Origin: Pseudomonadota bacterium
GTDB lineage: Bacteria > Bdellovibrionota > UBA1018
Length of the DNA stretch: 64,000 nucleotides
NCBI GenBank assembly: GCA_027485695.1
Contig: JAIXQO010000002.1
Coordinates: 310,001-374,000, forward strand
Direction: 5' to 3'
The translations under genes and the position numbers were made by a program. The notes below the pieces were generated by a model. The model did no database searches, was not told the origin of the DNA, and saw only the letters and a program-made list of their open reading frames with translations. The first letter of the stretch is position 1; each line of letters starts with the position of its first letter. Positions 8,807 through 17,690 of the stretch are shown here, piece by piece.

Positions 8807-8823
8807 TTGGCACCACCCTTGCT
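8807..8823 (+). promoter_or_regulatory. Sigma-54 promoter
   Basis: TTGGCAC-N5-TTGCT matches the RpoN -24/-12 consensus, with GG (8809-8810) and GC (8821-8822) separated by exactly ten bases. Transcription would start near 8834, 34 bases before the ATG of the 8868 lipoprotein gene. A weak dyad (GACAC-N5-GTGTT, about 8693-8707), some 100 bp upstream, sits where an enhancer-binding activator could act. Confidence 0.8.
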
Positions 8824-8867
8824 CTAATAGGTATTGAGGGAATCACCCCTCGTCTAACGGAGGAAGT

Positions 8868-9617
8868 ATGAGTGCTTTAAAAACCAAGCCCGCACGCACG
8901 CTTCTCGTTATCGCGCTCGCCCTGGCTGGAGTCTCCCTCTCTGGTTGTGGCAAGAGCAGTAACGGAAACGCAGTTGCCCAAGCCCAAGGAATCGATCCCC
9001 GAACCGGTCTGCCCATCGGCGGCGGAGCGATCGGATCCGGAGGCTGTATCCCGATCACGCAAGCGGTGCAAACCGGCATCCCAGTCGTGATGCAAAACAT
9101 TTACATGGATTCCGCCAACATCGTGGGCGGCATGATTCCGAACTCGTCCCAACAAGTCGGCGCGATTGGTTTCGGCGGAGGCAACGCCTACGGCATGTAC
9201 CAACGTACGAGCCCTTACGGAACGATCCGTCTGGATCTCAATCAAATCGGTGCCTATAACGGGATGCCTTATTCGGGTTACCCTTCGCAGTCGATGTGGA
9301 ACCAATCCGGCTCCTACGCCTGGGGCAACACGGGTCAGTATCCGTACGGTTACAACAACTACAATCAGGGCAACCAAATGGTCAGTGGACAAGGCATCAT
9401 CACCGTTTCATCGACGGCGATGCAGGCGATCCTCTACAAGGTCATGTCTGGAGAGATTCAGATCAACGTGAACCCACAAGTGGTCATGCAACAACCACAA
9501 GCGGTTTGCGTGAGCGCGGTGGCCATCAACGTCGGCCACTACAACAATCTGATCTACGGCGGAAACGTGTACCTTTACCTAAACGGTACGTCCCGCGGTT
9601 ATATCCTTCAGTTCTAA
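8868..9617 (+). CDS. Gly/Asn/Gln/Tyr-rich lipoprotein, sigma-54 driven
   Basis: Unknown family, 249 residues. The signal peptide ends in the lipobox SLSGC (Cys26). The mature protein opens with a Gly-rich linker (GIDPRTGLPIGGGAIGSGG), then a middle region unusually rich in Tyr, Asn, Gln, Gly and Ser (residues about 110-175), then a C-terminal beta-rich domain with repeated hydrophobic strands ending in Phe. The composition resembles surface or fibre-forming proteins, but no catalytic motif is visible. GGAGGA precedes the ATG. It is a single-gene unit between a terminator and a long hairpin, controlled by the sigma-54 promoter at 8807, so expression should depend on an enhancer-binding activator not in this window. 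Confidence 0.8.
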   Translation: MSALKTKPARTLLVIALALAGVSLSGCGKSSNGNAVAQAQGIDPRTGLPIGGGAIGSGGCIPITQAVQTGIPVVMQNIYMDSANIVGGMIPNSSQQVGAIGFGGGNAYGMYQRTSPYGTIRLDLNQIGAYNGMPYSGYPSQSMWNQSGSYAWGNTGQYPYGYNNYNQGNQMVSGQGIITVSSTAMQAILYKVMSGEIQINVNPQVVMQQPQAVCVSAVAINVGHYNNLIYGGNVYLYLNGTSRGYILQF

Positions 9618-9673
9618 TTTCTGAGTCTCCCTCCCTGCAAAGGGCTCTCTCCCTGGGCTCAATGCAACCTCCT

Positions 9674-9762
9674 GACCCGTTTCTCGACTGGAGATCCGCT
9701 TTTCGTGTGCACCAGGGCTTGGTGACGACGAGCGCCAGTCGGAAACGGGTCCTTCTGTTTTT
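9674..9762 (+). terminator. Long stem-loop terminator after the sigma-54 lipoprotein
   Basis: GACCCGTTTC-t-CGACTGG (9674-9691) pairs with CCAGTCGGAAACGGGTC (9735-9751) through 17 base pairs with one bulge. The 43-base loop contains a second small hairpin, CACCA/TGGTG. CTTCTGTTTTT follows. It is larger than an ordinary terminator and may also protect the transcript. Confidence 0.6.
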
Positions 9763-9810
9763 ACGGATACCGTCGAAAACATGACGACAAGCAGTCGATC
9801 CAAAAAGCGC

Positions 9811-9816
9811 TATACT
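9811..9816 (+). promoter_or_regulatory. -10 box placed for a leaderless xer transcript
   Basis: TATACT is followed by seven bases and then the GTG start at 9824, with no Shine-Dalgarno sequence between. Transcription would begin at or within one base of the start codon. Confidence 0.45.
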
Positions 9817-9823
9817 GAAAAAC

Positions 9824-10780
9824 GTGTCACGCGCCTCGGAACTCGATGAAACCTTGAATGCCTTCCTGCAATCGAAATCCGTCGATCGTGCCGCCTCGCC
9901 CAGAACACTCGAGGCCTACCGCGCGGATCTCGAGCAACTCTTCTCCCATTTAGAAACTGATGAGCCGATTGCATTGAACGCGATCTCATCAGCGACACTC
10001 GATTTATTCGTGAGTGAACGACTCCAGGGACTCAAACCCTCCAGTCGCGCGCGAAAAATTTCCGCGATCCGACAATTTTTCAGATTCTGCGTGATCGAGG
10101 AACGACTCGAAACCAATCCATCCGAATTCCTCGATACGCCCAAGCGCGACGCCCGCCTCCCTAAGTTCCTCAACGAGAGTGAAACGCGCCGCCTGCTTCA
10201 GGCCCTAGAACGAGGAATTCCCTACGAACACGACGACACCCGCGACGCGCTTCAGAAGCGCGATCGGGCCATCATCTTCCTGCTCTACGCGACGGGAATG
10301 CGTGCCAGCGAGATTCTCGACATTCAGCTGGGTGATATCGACTACGCACTGTCGCTCATTCAAGTGCGTGGCAAAGGCGGCAAGGAACGCCTCGTTCCTT
10401 GCGCCGATCTCGCTCGAAATGAACTCGAAGATTACCAGAAAAACGGACGAGAGAAACTCATCGGCGCGAAATCCGACCCAAGGCGCGTCCCGTTTTTCGT
10501 GAACCACCGGGGCGAGAAACTCACGCGACAAGCTCTCTGGCAACTCGTGAAACGTCTGGCGCTCGAGGCCGATCTCTCCGACCAATTCTCTCCGCATTGG
10601 TTGAGGCATACCTTCGCAACGCACTTACTAGAAAAAGGCATGAACCTTCGCACGCTTCAGCTCTTGCTTGGACATGCGGATCTCTCGACGACCCAGATCT
10701 ACACCGAAGTGAGCCGCGAACATCTGAAAGAGAGCCTCAGGAAATATCATCCGCGAGGCGACAACAAAGGCAAAACGTAG
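9824..10780 (+). CDS. Tyrosine recombinase, XerC/XerD family
   Basis: XerC/D-type recombinases resolve chromosome dimers at dif with FtsK. The 318-residue protein has the N-terminal SAM-like DNA-binding domain (about 1-110) and the catalytic domain with all expected residues: Arg in GMRASEI, Lys in RGKGGKERL, the HxxR of HWLRHTFATHLL, the later His in LLGHADLS and the Tyr of IYTEV. Length and lack of phage genes nearby argue for a housekeeping Xer rather than an integrase; XerC and XerD cannot be told apart by eye. The GTG start at 9824 follows a -10 box by seven bases. Confidence 0.9.
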   Translation: MSRASELDETLNAFLQSKSVDRAASPRTLEAYRADLEQLFSHLETDEPIALNAISSATLDLFVSERLQGLKPSSRARKISAIRQFFRFCVIEERLETNPSEFLDTPKRDARLPKFLNESETRRLLQALERGIPYEHDDTRDALQKRDRAIIFLLYATGMRASEILDIQLGDIDYALSLIQVRGKGGKERLVPCADLARNELEDYQKNGREKLIGAKSDPRRVPFFVNHRGEKLTRQALWQLVKRLALEADLSDQFSPHWLRHTFATHLLEKGMNLRTLQLLLGHADLSTTQIYTEVSREHLKESLRKYHPRGDNKGKT

Positions 10781-10782
10781 CA

Positions 10783-11928
10783 ATGGGAGCGCGCCGATGG
10801 ATCCCGTTTTCCCTGAGCATCGTCGAAGTTTGGTTCAGTACCGCGTATTCGGTCGTCCATAAGATAACAATCTGGAGCGTTTTTACTGCGACGTTTTTCG
10901 TATTTCCCGCGCGTGCCAGCGATGGACCTGCTCTCATCCTTCCGCAAAACTTTTTTACTGCTGCTTGCAATGAAGTTTTGGTCGAATGGTCTCAAGCCAA
11001 ACTACCCGAAGGCAAAAGAACCATTGAACCGGGCGACTTCGAGCTCATCGAGTGGATGCGCGATCACGTGGTCATTCACGCGGATCGCTATCCACAACCC
11101 GATCCCCCGGTCTCTCTCGCCATCAAAAAGATTTCCCAAGCGAGAACCATTTTAGCAATACAGGCGGATCGCCTGAAGACTTTTGGCCTGACTCCGATCG
11201 AACGAGAGCTTTTCGATTTCTACCGACAATCCAACAAAAACATCTGGTGGAAAATCTATCAAAGCGGCTCATATGCTGGCGTGAACGGCGTTTCATTTGG
11301 GCACCTACTGCCAACGCTCTCATTCCAGATCATGACGAACCCTCGAGAACTTACGGAACTCAGGGAAACTGCAGAACGACTGACTCAACTTTCACGCTAT
11401 ATCAATACCTATCAGGCATTGATTCATGAGCTATTTCATTTTCGATCGTGGCCCAAGACGGGACACGGTATTGCCCAGATGATCGTCAATGATCACTCAC
11501 CGATTGGCCGCAATATCTTCTTGTTTGAAGAGTTGCTTGCCAACCGAGCGGCCACCGGCTCTGTCGAAAAATCCGTTCGAGCGACCCGGATTGCGTATTT
11601 GAAGAGTTTTGAGTTCTTAGAAGCTCGCGGACTTTTGCCGAACAATTTCGCTGAATGGACTGCAGAAAGTCAGTTTACCTTTTTCGAAAAAGAAAGCCGA
11701 CTCGAACTGGCGTTTCTCTACCAGGCATTTTCGATGCTCGATCAAGCGCCCGGAAAAGCGATCATTTTATCACGCCTCGAATCGGCTTACGGCATTCAAA
11801 TTGACCAACTACTACGACTCTGGAAACCCGCAGTCGGCGTTCTTGCTCCGAGGCAGTCCCGCGAAGAGATGCTGAACTACCTCAGTCATCTCGCACGTTA
11901 TTTTCAAACCAACGGCCAGGAGTGGTAG
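10783..11928 (+). CDS. Exported protein with HExxH motif, possible metallopeptidase
   Basis: Family not recognised. The 381 residues begin with a hydrophobic N-terminal region that ends in FPARASDG, read as a long signal peptide. Near residue 215 the sequence ALIHELFHF contains HExxH, the zinc-binding and catalytic signature of many metallopeptidases, and about 40 residues later FEELLANRAA supplies a candidate third ligand Glu. The frame is open upstream into xer, but the ATG at 10783, two bases after the xer stop, is the sensible start. Close spacing suggests co-transcription with xer. The HExxH reading is from sequence; activity and substrate are unknown. Confidence 0.7.
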   Translation: MGARRWIPFSLSIVEVWFSTAYSVVHKITIWSVFTATFFVFPARASDGPALILPQNFFTAACNEVLVEWSQAKLPEGKRTIEPGDFELIEWMRDHVVIHADRYPQPDPPVSLAIKKISQARTILAIQADRLKTFGLTPIERELFDFYRQSNKNIWWKIYQSGSYAGVNGVSFGHLLPTLSFQIMTNPRELTELRETAERLTQLSRYINTYQALIHELFHFRSWPKTGHGIAQMIVNDHSPIGRNIFLFEELLANRAATGSVEKSVRATRIAYLKSFEFLEARGLLPNNFAEWTAESQFTFFEKESRLELAFLYQAFSMLDQAPGKAIILSRLESAYGIQIDQLLRLWKPAVGVLAPRQSREEMLNYLSHLARYFQTNGQEW

Positions 11929-11932
11929 TCGG

Positions 11933-12490
11933 TTACAGCGTAACTCCGAAAATCCCTTCGGCGAACAAACTGAACGTCCGATGCGAAACACGCACATCTT
12001 CTCCGCGGAGCGCGCGACGGAGTTTTTTCTTGCGCACCGGAACCGTCACGAACTGAGTCCACGCAGTTGCTGGGAGTAGTGCAACCTCGGCTACCAATCC
12101 GCCGGCAAAACCCACGGGAACCGCAACCAACATCAAGGGTATGGCCGTATCTTTAAAATCAGTAGCGATGAGCGGGAGAAACACACCTAAGATGACGCCC
12201 CCTTCGACTATTTTGCCGATTCGCGGAAACGTCGAGAGCTCATCGGCACCAGGCACGCCGACTCCGATCTGGCTCTTTTGAACGAGAACGCCCGTTTCAC
12301 GAGAGAACAACCGACCTTGAACTCGAACACAGGAAACGGAGCTCGGACCACGGCTCATTTCCAAGCACGTGAGCTCTATTCGGTTCCCCGTACGACGATC
12401 GGTGATGGAACCCGTCTCCTCGTTTGCGAAAACCGAATACGAAACCAGAGCGATCCCTGTGACGACTAAGAACAAGCTGACTTTTTTCAT
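11933..12490 (-). CDS. Exported protein, paralogue of 7971-8630
   Basis: A 185-residue unknown with a signal peptide (MKKVSLFLVVTGIALVSYSVFA-NE). The first domain has ITDRRTGNRIELTC and VSCVRVQG, a spacing shared with the 7971 protein, followed by Gly/Val-rich hydrophobic segments (residues about 85-150) and a Lys/Arg patch (VPVRKKKLRRALRG). The start at 12490 is preferred over longer readings because it begins the signal peptide. It ends four bases after the convergent 10783 gene. Function unknown; membrane association is likely. Confidence 0.72.
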   Translation of the reverse strand: MKKVSLFLVVTGIALVSYSVFANEETGSITDRRTGNRIELTCLEMSRGPSSVSCVRVQGRLFSRETGVLVQKSQIGVGVPGADELSTFPRIGKIVEGGVILGVFLPLIATDFKDTAIPLMLVAVPVGFAGGLVAEVALLPATAWTQFVTVPVRKKKLRRALRGEDVRVSHRTFSLFAEGIFGVTL

Positions 12491-12741
12491 TCGAACTCGG
12501 CGAATACCGTAGATTCTCGGAACCCACCAAGGACAAACCCTGGCCCCGGGGTGGGGGTTTCGACGGAGTGCGTGATAAAAGAGCCTAAATCCCTTTGTTT
12601 TCGAATGAATCAAAGAATCAGACCCCGAGCCCCGATCTTCGGCGCTGTGCATTTGATTTCGAGAGTAAACACATCCGGAACACCCTGAAATCGTCATGGA
12701 TAACGGTTTACTTCCCAAAACCATTCCGTTACCCCTCTCCC

Positions 12742-13167
12742 ATGAAAAAGATCTTCTGGATGGTTGCCCTCGCTCTCACGTCTTCGTTCGTCGTTACTTC
12801 CGCACAAGCTTGCGGCTGCGCCCCTCTCGGAAGTGACTTTTTCGAAACCGTCCAACGACATAACCAAGAAGTAGCGAGCGGTCGTTACCCTCCGCAACTC
12901 GCCCTCACGGTCGTCACTGCCGAAGTCAAACGTTACGAGCAACTGCGCCGTGGACCCTATCCAACGGAAATGGTGCTTCAAGTGACGGATGTCCTCCAAG
13001 GATCCCTCTCTTCGCGAGAGATCCTCGTCGAAGGTGACAATGGAATGCAGTGCCGCCCTTACGTCACGAATTTTCCGATTGGACAGCGTTTCGCATTTGC
13101 CCTGGAGCAAGTGGGCGGAAAATTCTCGATCGGTATTTGCGGTCGTTATTCAAAACCGCTGAACTAG
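12742..13167 (+). CDS. Small secreted NTR/TIMP-like protein
   Basis: The 141-residue product has a signal peptide cleaved near SAQA, leaving a mature N-terminus CGCAPLG. Tissue inhibitors of metalloproteinases and related NTR domains start with exactly such Cys-x-Cys, chelating the zinc of a target protease. Downstream features also fit: VVTAEVKRYE, a strand VLQVTDVLQG, a Cys in GMQCRP, GQRFAFAL and a late ICGRY. The lipobox is poor (Ala at -3), so secretion rather than lipidation is expected. The family call is inferred from motif order, not from a search. An HExxH protein gene lies about 0.8 kb upstream. Confidence 0.6.
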   Translation: MKKIFWMVALALTSSFVVTSAQACGCAPLGSDFFETVQRHNQEVASGRYPPQLALTVVTAEVKRYEQLRRGPYPTEMVLQVTDVLQGSLSSREILVEGDNGMQCRPYVTNFPIGQRFAFALEQVGGKFSIGICGRYSKPLN

Positions 13168-13260
13168 AACAAAAAGTGTCGCGTCATCGCGATAAAAACC
13201 CTCTCCTTTTTCATTCCGCAATTGACGAAGCATGCCAAATCCGCTTCCATGGGGGTTCCT

Positions 13261-13935
13261 ATGAACGCCGATTTAGCCGCACGCATTCAGATGATGTCCA
13301 TTCAGATCGTCCCGTTCTTCGTGGCGATCGTTTTTCACGAACTCGGTCACGGACTCATGGCTCGCCACTGGGGCGACACGACCGCTGAACGCGAGGGACG
13401 TCTCACCCTGAATCCGGTCGCACACATCCATCCGATCGGAACGGTGCTCATTCCGATCGTGAATATGATCACCGGTATCCCACTGCTTTTTGGTTGGGCG
13501 AAACCAGTGCCGATCAACCCCAATCGATTTCGCAAGTACCGCCCGGGCCTATTCTGGGTATCGCTTGCCGGACCGGCTGCGAACGTTTTTCTTGCGTTCG
13601 CTTCGGCGCTTCTGTTCCACGCGCTTTCGCTCGCGATTCCGGAGGATTTCTATCTCTATGATCCGATCACGAAAATGTGCATGGTCGGCGTGCAAATCAA
13701 TTACAGCCTCGCTTTGTTTAACTTGCTACCCATCCCGCCGCTCGATGGCGGACGGATCATCGAGAGCATGGTCGGTTTCCAAGGAACGCAGCGCCTGCGT
13801 GTGCTCGAGGGTTACAGCTTCTGGATTCTCCTCGGATTACTCTGGACAGGCGCCCTCAGCATTCTCGGCGGTCCTATTATGACGCTTTCTTATAAAACGC
13901 TCGTTCTCGCGGGCCAGCTCTTTCCCACAGGTTAA
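13261..13935 (+). CDS. M50 site-2-type membrane metalloprotease
   Basis: An integral membrane zinc protease of the short M50B (YwhC/FtsH-like S2P) type, 224 residues. The first helix carries HELGH (FHELGHGLMA), giving two zinc ligands and the catalytic Glu, and the later NLLPIPPLDGGRI carries the Asp ligand. Five or six hydrophobic segments are visible and there is no PDZ domain, so it is unlike RseP. The ATG at 13261 begins the conserved N-terminal region; an in-frame ATG 39 bases upstream (13222) would add a short extension. trpS starts three bases after its stop, so the two genes are probably co-transcribed. Confidence 0.9.
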   Translation: MNADLAARIQMMSIQIVPFFVAIVFHELGHGLMARHWGDTTAEREGRLTLNPVAHIHPIGTVLIPIVNMITGIPLLFGWAKPVPINPNRFRKYRPGLFWVSLAGPAANVFLAFASALLFHALSLAIPEDFYLYDPITKMCMVGVQINYSLALFNLLPIPPLDGGRIIESMVGFQGTQRLRVLEGYSFWILLGLLWTGALSILGGPIMTLSYKTLVLAGQLFPTG

Positions 13936-13938
13936 TCT

Positions 13939-15027
13939 ATGACTTCGTCCCAGAAACAAATCATGCTCTCGGCGCTCACCCCGTCGAACCGGATCACGAT
14001 CGGCAACTACATCGGTGCGATCAAGAACTGGGAGAAAATGAGCCGCGATTACGACTGCTTGTTTTTTGTGGTCGATCTGCACGCGCTGACCGAGCGCCGC
14101 GACCCGACTCATCAGCAAGAACTCTCTCGCCGCGCGCTCGCCTCTTACATCGCGTGTGGCCTGGATCCCCAGAACGTCACGATTTTCTTTCAGTCGCATG
14201 TGCCCGCGCATGCGGAATTGTCCTGGATCCTCACTTGCCACAGCTACATGGGCGAACTCTCGCGCATGACCCAGTTCAAGGACAAGAGCCAGAAACACGG
14301 TGAGAGCATCCCGGCCGGACTTTTCTCGTATCCGGTGCTCATGGCGGCGGATATCTTGCTCTACCAAACGGATCTCGTTCCAGTAGGCATTGATCAGAAA
14401 CAACATATTGAGCTCGCTCGCGATCTCGCGATCCGCATGAACGGACTCTATAATCCGAATCGTGCCAGCAAATCCAAGCTCGATGCCGCCCTCAAACAAG
14501 CGGGCGATACAAAATCCGATCCGCAAACCGTCAAGATTGCGGGCGATCTGTTCAAACTCCCGGATGCCTGGATCCCCGAAGTCGGCGCCAAGATCATGAG
14601 CCTTCAGGATCCGACCAAGAAAATGTCCAAGAGTGATCCCGATCCCAAGGCCGCCGTTTACATCGACGACTCGGACAAAGAGATCGAGAAAAAAGTCAAA
14701 AGCGCTGTGACCGATTCCGGTTCCGAGATCCGCGGCACGGCTGATCAGCCCGGAGTTTTAAATCTCCTGACGATCCAGCAATCTCTCACCGGAAAATCGC
14801 TCGATGAACTCGTACAATCGTACGCAGGAAAGATGTACGGACACCTGAAAGCGGAAACAGCCGACATGCTCGTCGAGAAAATCCGCCCGATCCGCGAAGA
14901 AACCGAGCGACTAGTCCGAGACGGCATCTACCTCCAACAGGTCATGCAACAGGGCGCCGAAAAAGCTCGGGCGCGCGCGGATGCGACCTTGAACCAAGTC
15001 AAAGACGCCCTCGGCCTCATTCGTTGA
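13939..15027 (+). CDS. trpS: Tryptophanyl-tRNA synthetase
   Basis: TrpS charges tRNA-Trp with tryptophan using ATP. The class I signatures are present: PSNRITIGNYIGA in place of HIGH at residues 15-27 and KMSKS near residue 234. The 362-residue length is normal. It overlaps nothing but follows the M50 gene with a three-base gap. The region after it has no obvious terminator before scpA. Confidence 0.96.
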   Translation: MTSSQKQIMLSALTPSNRITIGNYIGAIKNWEKMSRDYDCLFFVVDLHALTERRDPTHQQELSRRALASYIACGLDPQNVTIFFQSHVPAHAELSWILTCHSYMGELSRMTQFKDKSQKHGESIPAGLFSYPVLMAADILLYQTDLVPVGIDQKQHIELARDLAIRMNGLYNPNRASKSKLDAALKQAGDTKSDPQTVKIAGDLFKLPDAWIPEVGAKIMSLQDPTKKMSKSDPDPKAAVYIDDSDKEIEKKVKSAVTDSGSEIRGTADQPGVLNLLTIQQSLTGKSLDELVQSYAGKMYGHLKAETADMLVEKIRPIREETERLVRDGIYLQQVMQQGAEKARARADATLNQVKDALGLIR

Positions 15028-15184
15028 TAACGCAATCGTTCATGAGCGAAACGGACCACCTTTTTTTGGACATTAATAAAGGCTTAGGCCATGATCACAG
15101 TCAACGGACTGTCACCGCCGTTCACCCAATTAACCGCTGATACTCCTGACGGGTCACCATCAGGATATGAGGAGATGGATAGCC

Positions 15185-16075
15185 TTGAGCGTTTCTCACC
15201 GCGTACCCATTACCATTCGAGTTGAACATTTCGAGGGTCCTCTCGATCTGCTCCTCTATCTGATTCAAGGTCATGAACTCGACATCTCCAAGGTGTCGAT
15301 CTCCAAGATCACGGACCAATACCTTCAGTATGTCCGCCTCATGCAGGAATTGAATTTCGACGTCGCTTCGGACTTCCTAGTCATGGCGGCGACGCTCATT
15401 CATTGGAAATCCAAGGCGATCCTCCCGCAAGAGGTCGACCCGAACGCCGTGAATGCAGCAGAGGACGACGGCGTCCTCACTCCTGAGCAGCTGCTCCGTC
15501 AGCTCCTCGAACACCAACGCTTCCTCAAGGCCGGAGAGGACCTCGCCGCACTCAATCTCCTCGGCGCCGATGTATTCACGCGTCCGAACACGAAACCACC
15601 CACCGAGCGCGTGTGGCGAGAGATGTCGATCACCGACCTGTCGCTCACCTATCAAGATGTGATTGCCAAGAGCCGCAAACGCAAAACGATCCTCAAAAAG
15701 GAAACCGTGAGCCTCGTCGACAAGATCAGCACGTTCGCGAACCGCCTGAAAATGGGCGAACGCGTGACGATGACGGCGTTGATCGACGATTTCAAATTTC
15801 GCCCCGAAGTGGTCGTCACCTTCCTCGCGTCGCTCGAACTCGCGCGACTAAAAAAACTCAAGGTCTATCAAGAGGGCGGCGCATACACGGATATTTTCCT
15901 CGAACTGCTCGAAAGCTTAAAAAATTTCGATACGACTCTGGCCTCCGGATTTGACTCCATTGAGAGCGCCGTCGAGAGCACGATTCCTCATCCATCCGAG
16001 GTCGTACCGGCGGAGGCTCCGGTCTCCGAACTTGAAACCGTGAACGTGGCCCAGCAGGAGCTTGTTTCCCCATGA
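15185..16075 (+). CDS. scpA: Segregation and condensation protein ScpA
   Basis: ScpA is the kleisin that bridges the heads of SMC and binds ScpB in the condensin complex that compacts and segregates the chromosome. The N-terminal VEHFEGPLDLLLYLI motif and the LIHWKSKAILP helix are typical, and the winged-helix C-terminal region follows near residues 215-260. I choose the TTG at 15185 because GAGGAG lies ten bases before it and the conserved block starts about ten residues later; an ATG at 15167 with no usable ribosome binding site is the alternative. The last 35 residues are an acidic Pro/Val/Glu tail beyond the usual end. The stop overlaps the scpB start by four bases. Confidence 0.93.
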   Translation: MSVSHRVPITIRVEHFEGPLDLLLYLIQGHELDISKVSISKITDQYLQYVRLMQELNFDVASDFLVMAATLIHWKSKAILPQEVDPNAVNAAEDDGVLTPEQLLRQLLEHQRFLKAGEDLAALNLLGADVFTRPNTKPPTERVWREMSITDLSLTYQDVIAKSRKRKTILKKETVSLVDKISTFANRLKMGERVTMTALIDDFKFRPEVVVTFLASLELARLKKLKVYQEGGAYTDIFLELLESLKNFDTTLASGFDSIESAVESTIPHPSEVVPAEAPVSELETVNVAQQELVSP

Positions 16076-17670
16076 ACGACGAAAACAACAAATTGAAACC
16101 TAGCGAAACGACTTCCGAAATGATCGATATCTCCGAGACCGACCAGAATGAGTCGATCCGCCTGAGCGACGACGAAGGTTCCTTCGACGAAGCGCCGACC
16201 GAAATCTCCGCTTCGGCTACTCATACGAGTTCAGATGACTCAGAATCCGAAGACATCGAGTCGCTCGAGATCGCTGCACAAGAATGGCGCAAAGATCCGG
16301 TTTCGGAAGCGAACAGCGAGGAACCCGTTACACTCGTGGCCGATCCGTATGGATTCTCCGCGCTCGACGTGCAGGCTGAACAAAGCAGTGATGAGCCGAT
16401 TGACGAGGCCGTAGACCTGGTTGAGGACGAAGAGATCGATATAGACCTCGACGAGGAAACCACTGACGGCCTCCTGCTCGAAGAATCCGAATCTAGCTCG
16501 GAGCCAGAACTGAATTTGGACGAGGTCGAAGAATCTTTTCTTTCGCCTTCCGAATCGGATCCGCTCTTGGAGTCTCTCTCGGCCACGATCCAAGCCCAAG
16601 ACGAACAGGCGGCTGCCGAATCCCTCGCGCAAATCGCCGAAGTCCTCGTCGATGCTCAAGCCGAAAACGACGCGCAAATCGCCGAAGATCGTGCTCTTGA
16701 GGCGCAGGCACTCGCAGATTCCGAAGCTCAAACGGTCGCGCCGATGGATCCGGAACTGGCAGCAGCATTGCCAAAAACTCCGGTGGCCGATGAAAACGGT
16801 CAATACGACCTTCAAGATCTGGAGAGCGCCATTGAGGCGATTCTTTTCATGGTCGAAAAACCCATGAGCTCGCAGAAACTCCAAGAGTGGCTGGGACCGG
16901 ATTTCTCGTTTCACTTCTTTCAAGAAGCACTCACCAACCTGAAATCGCGTTACGCGGAACCGCACCATGGGTTCGAGCTCGTCGAAGTCGCCGGTGGATA
17001 CCAGTTCCGCACAAAACCGACTCGGGCAGCATTGGCCAAAAAACTCGCGCGCATTCAATTCCAACGCCTCTCTTCAGGTGCGATGGAAACGCTCGCGATC
17101 GTCGCTTACCGCCAACCGGTCATGAAAGAAGACATCGACGAAGTTCGTGGCGTCGACTCTTCGCATTTCGTCCGCACGCTGATGGATCGCAAACTCATCC
17201 ACATCACGGGCCGCTCGGAACTCCCGGGTCGCCCGATGTTATACGAGACGACCGAAGAATTTCTCCAAGTCTTCGGCATCAAAGAAATCCGTGATCTCCC
17301 GAGCCTGCGCGAACTCGAGCAAATGGTTCCGGAGAGCTCGGCTGGAGAAACCGAAGATCCTCGCGTGAAACAGATGCGTAAACTCGTTTCCGAAATGAAG
17401 GCGGATTCTTCGGTCAATCTCATCTACGATCCATCCGAAGACGAGAAATTCCTCAAGGACATTCGCGAGCGTGTGAAATCAATCGAGATCTCGACACCTT
17501 CGCTTGAAGCAGAAAAAGAAGCGGCGAAACAAGCTGCCGCACTTGCTGCTTTAGGTACTGAGGCAGATTCTCGAACAGAGCCGGCCAAAGATCTATTTGA
17601 GGCCGTGCCTCCGATACTACCACCTTCGCAAGAGGCAATACTCGCGGCATCGGAGTCAGAACTCGTTTAG
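16072..17670 (+). CDS. scpB: ScpB with a long acidic N-terminal extension
   Basis: ScpB dimerises and binds ScpA in the SMC complex. The conserved part occupies about residues 243-440: ESAIEAILFMVEKP, then the two winged helices, including MKEDIDEVRGVDS and GRPMLYETTEEFLQVFG. Family members are usually near 200 residues; this one has 532, because about 240 residues at the front are almost wholly Glu, Asp, Ser and Ala with no hydrophobic core, and an 80-residue tail follows the domain. The extension is in frame, begins at the ATG overlapping scpA and holds no internal ribosome binding site I would prefer. It is probably disordered and strongly negatively charged. Confidence 0.93.
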   Translation: MNDENNKLKPSETTSEMIDISETDQNESIRLSDDEGSFDEAPTEISASATHTSSDDSESEDIESLEIAAQEWRKDPVSEANSEEPVTLVADPYGFSALDVQAEQSSDEPIDEAVDLVEDEEIDIDLDEETTDGLLLEESESSSEPELNLDEVEESFLSPSESDPLLESLSATIQAQDEQAAAESLAQIAEVLVDAQAENDAQIAEDRALEAQALADSEAQTVAPMDPELAAALPKTPVADENGQYDLQDLESAIEAILFMVEKPMSSQKLQEWLGPDFSFHFFQEALTNLKSRYAEPHHGFELVEVAGGYQFRTKPTRAALAKKLARIQFQRLSSGAMETLAIVAYRQPVMKEDIDEVRGVDSSHFVRTLMDRKLIHITGRSELPGRPMLYETTEEFLQVFGIKEIRDLPSLRELEQMVPESSAGETEDPRVKQMRKLVSEMKADSSVNLIYDPSEDEKFLKDIRERVKSIEISTPSLEAEKEAAKQAAALAALGTEADSRTEPAKDLFEAVPPILPPSQEAILAASESELV

Positions 17671-17690
17671 TCATTTGAACCGGAGAACGT

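Noticed and set aside
9824..10780. Xer recombinase as a sign of an integrated element
   Set aside because: Length and motifs fit housekeeping XerC/XerD, and there are no phage genes, att repeats or cargo around it.
16240..17064. Antisense open frame of 274 codons opposite scpB
   Set aside because: A by-product of the acidic, GA-rich codons of the ScpB extension; no ribosome binding site and no recognisable fold.
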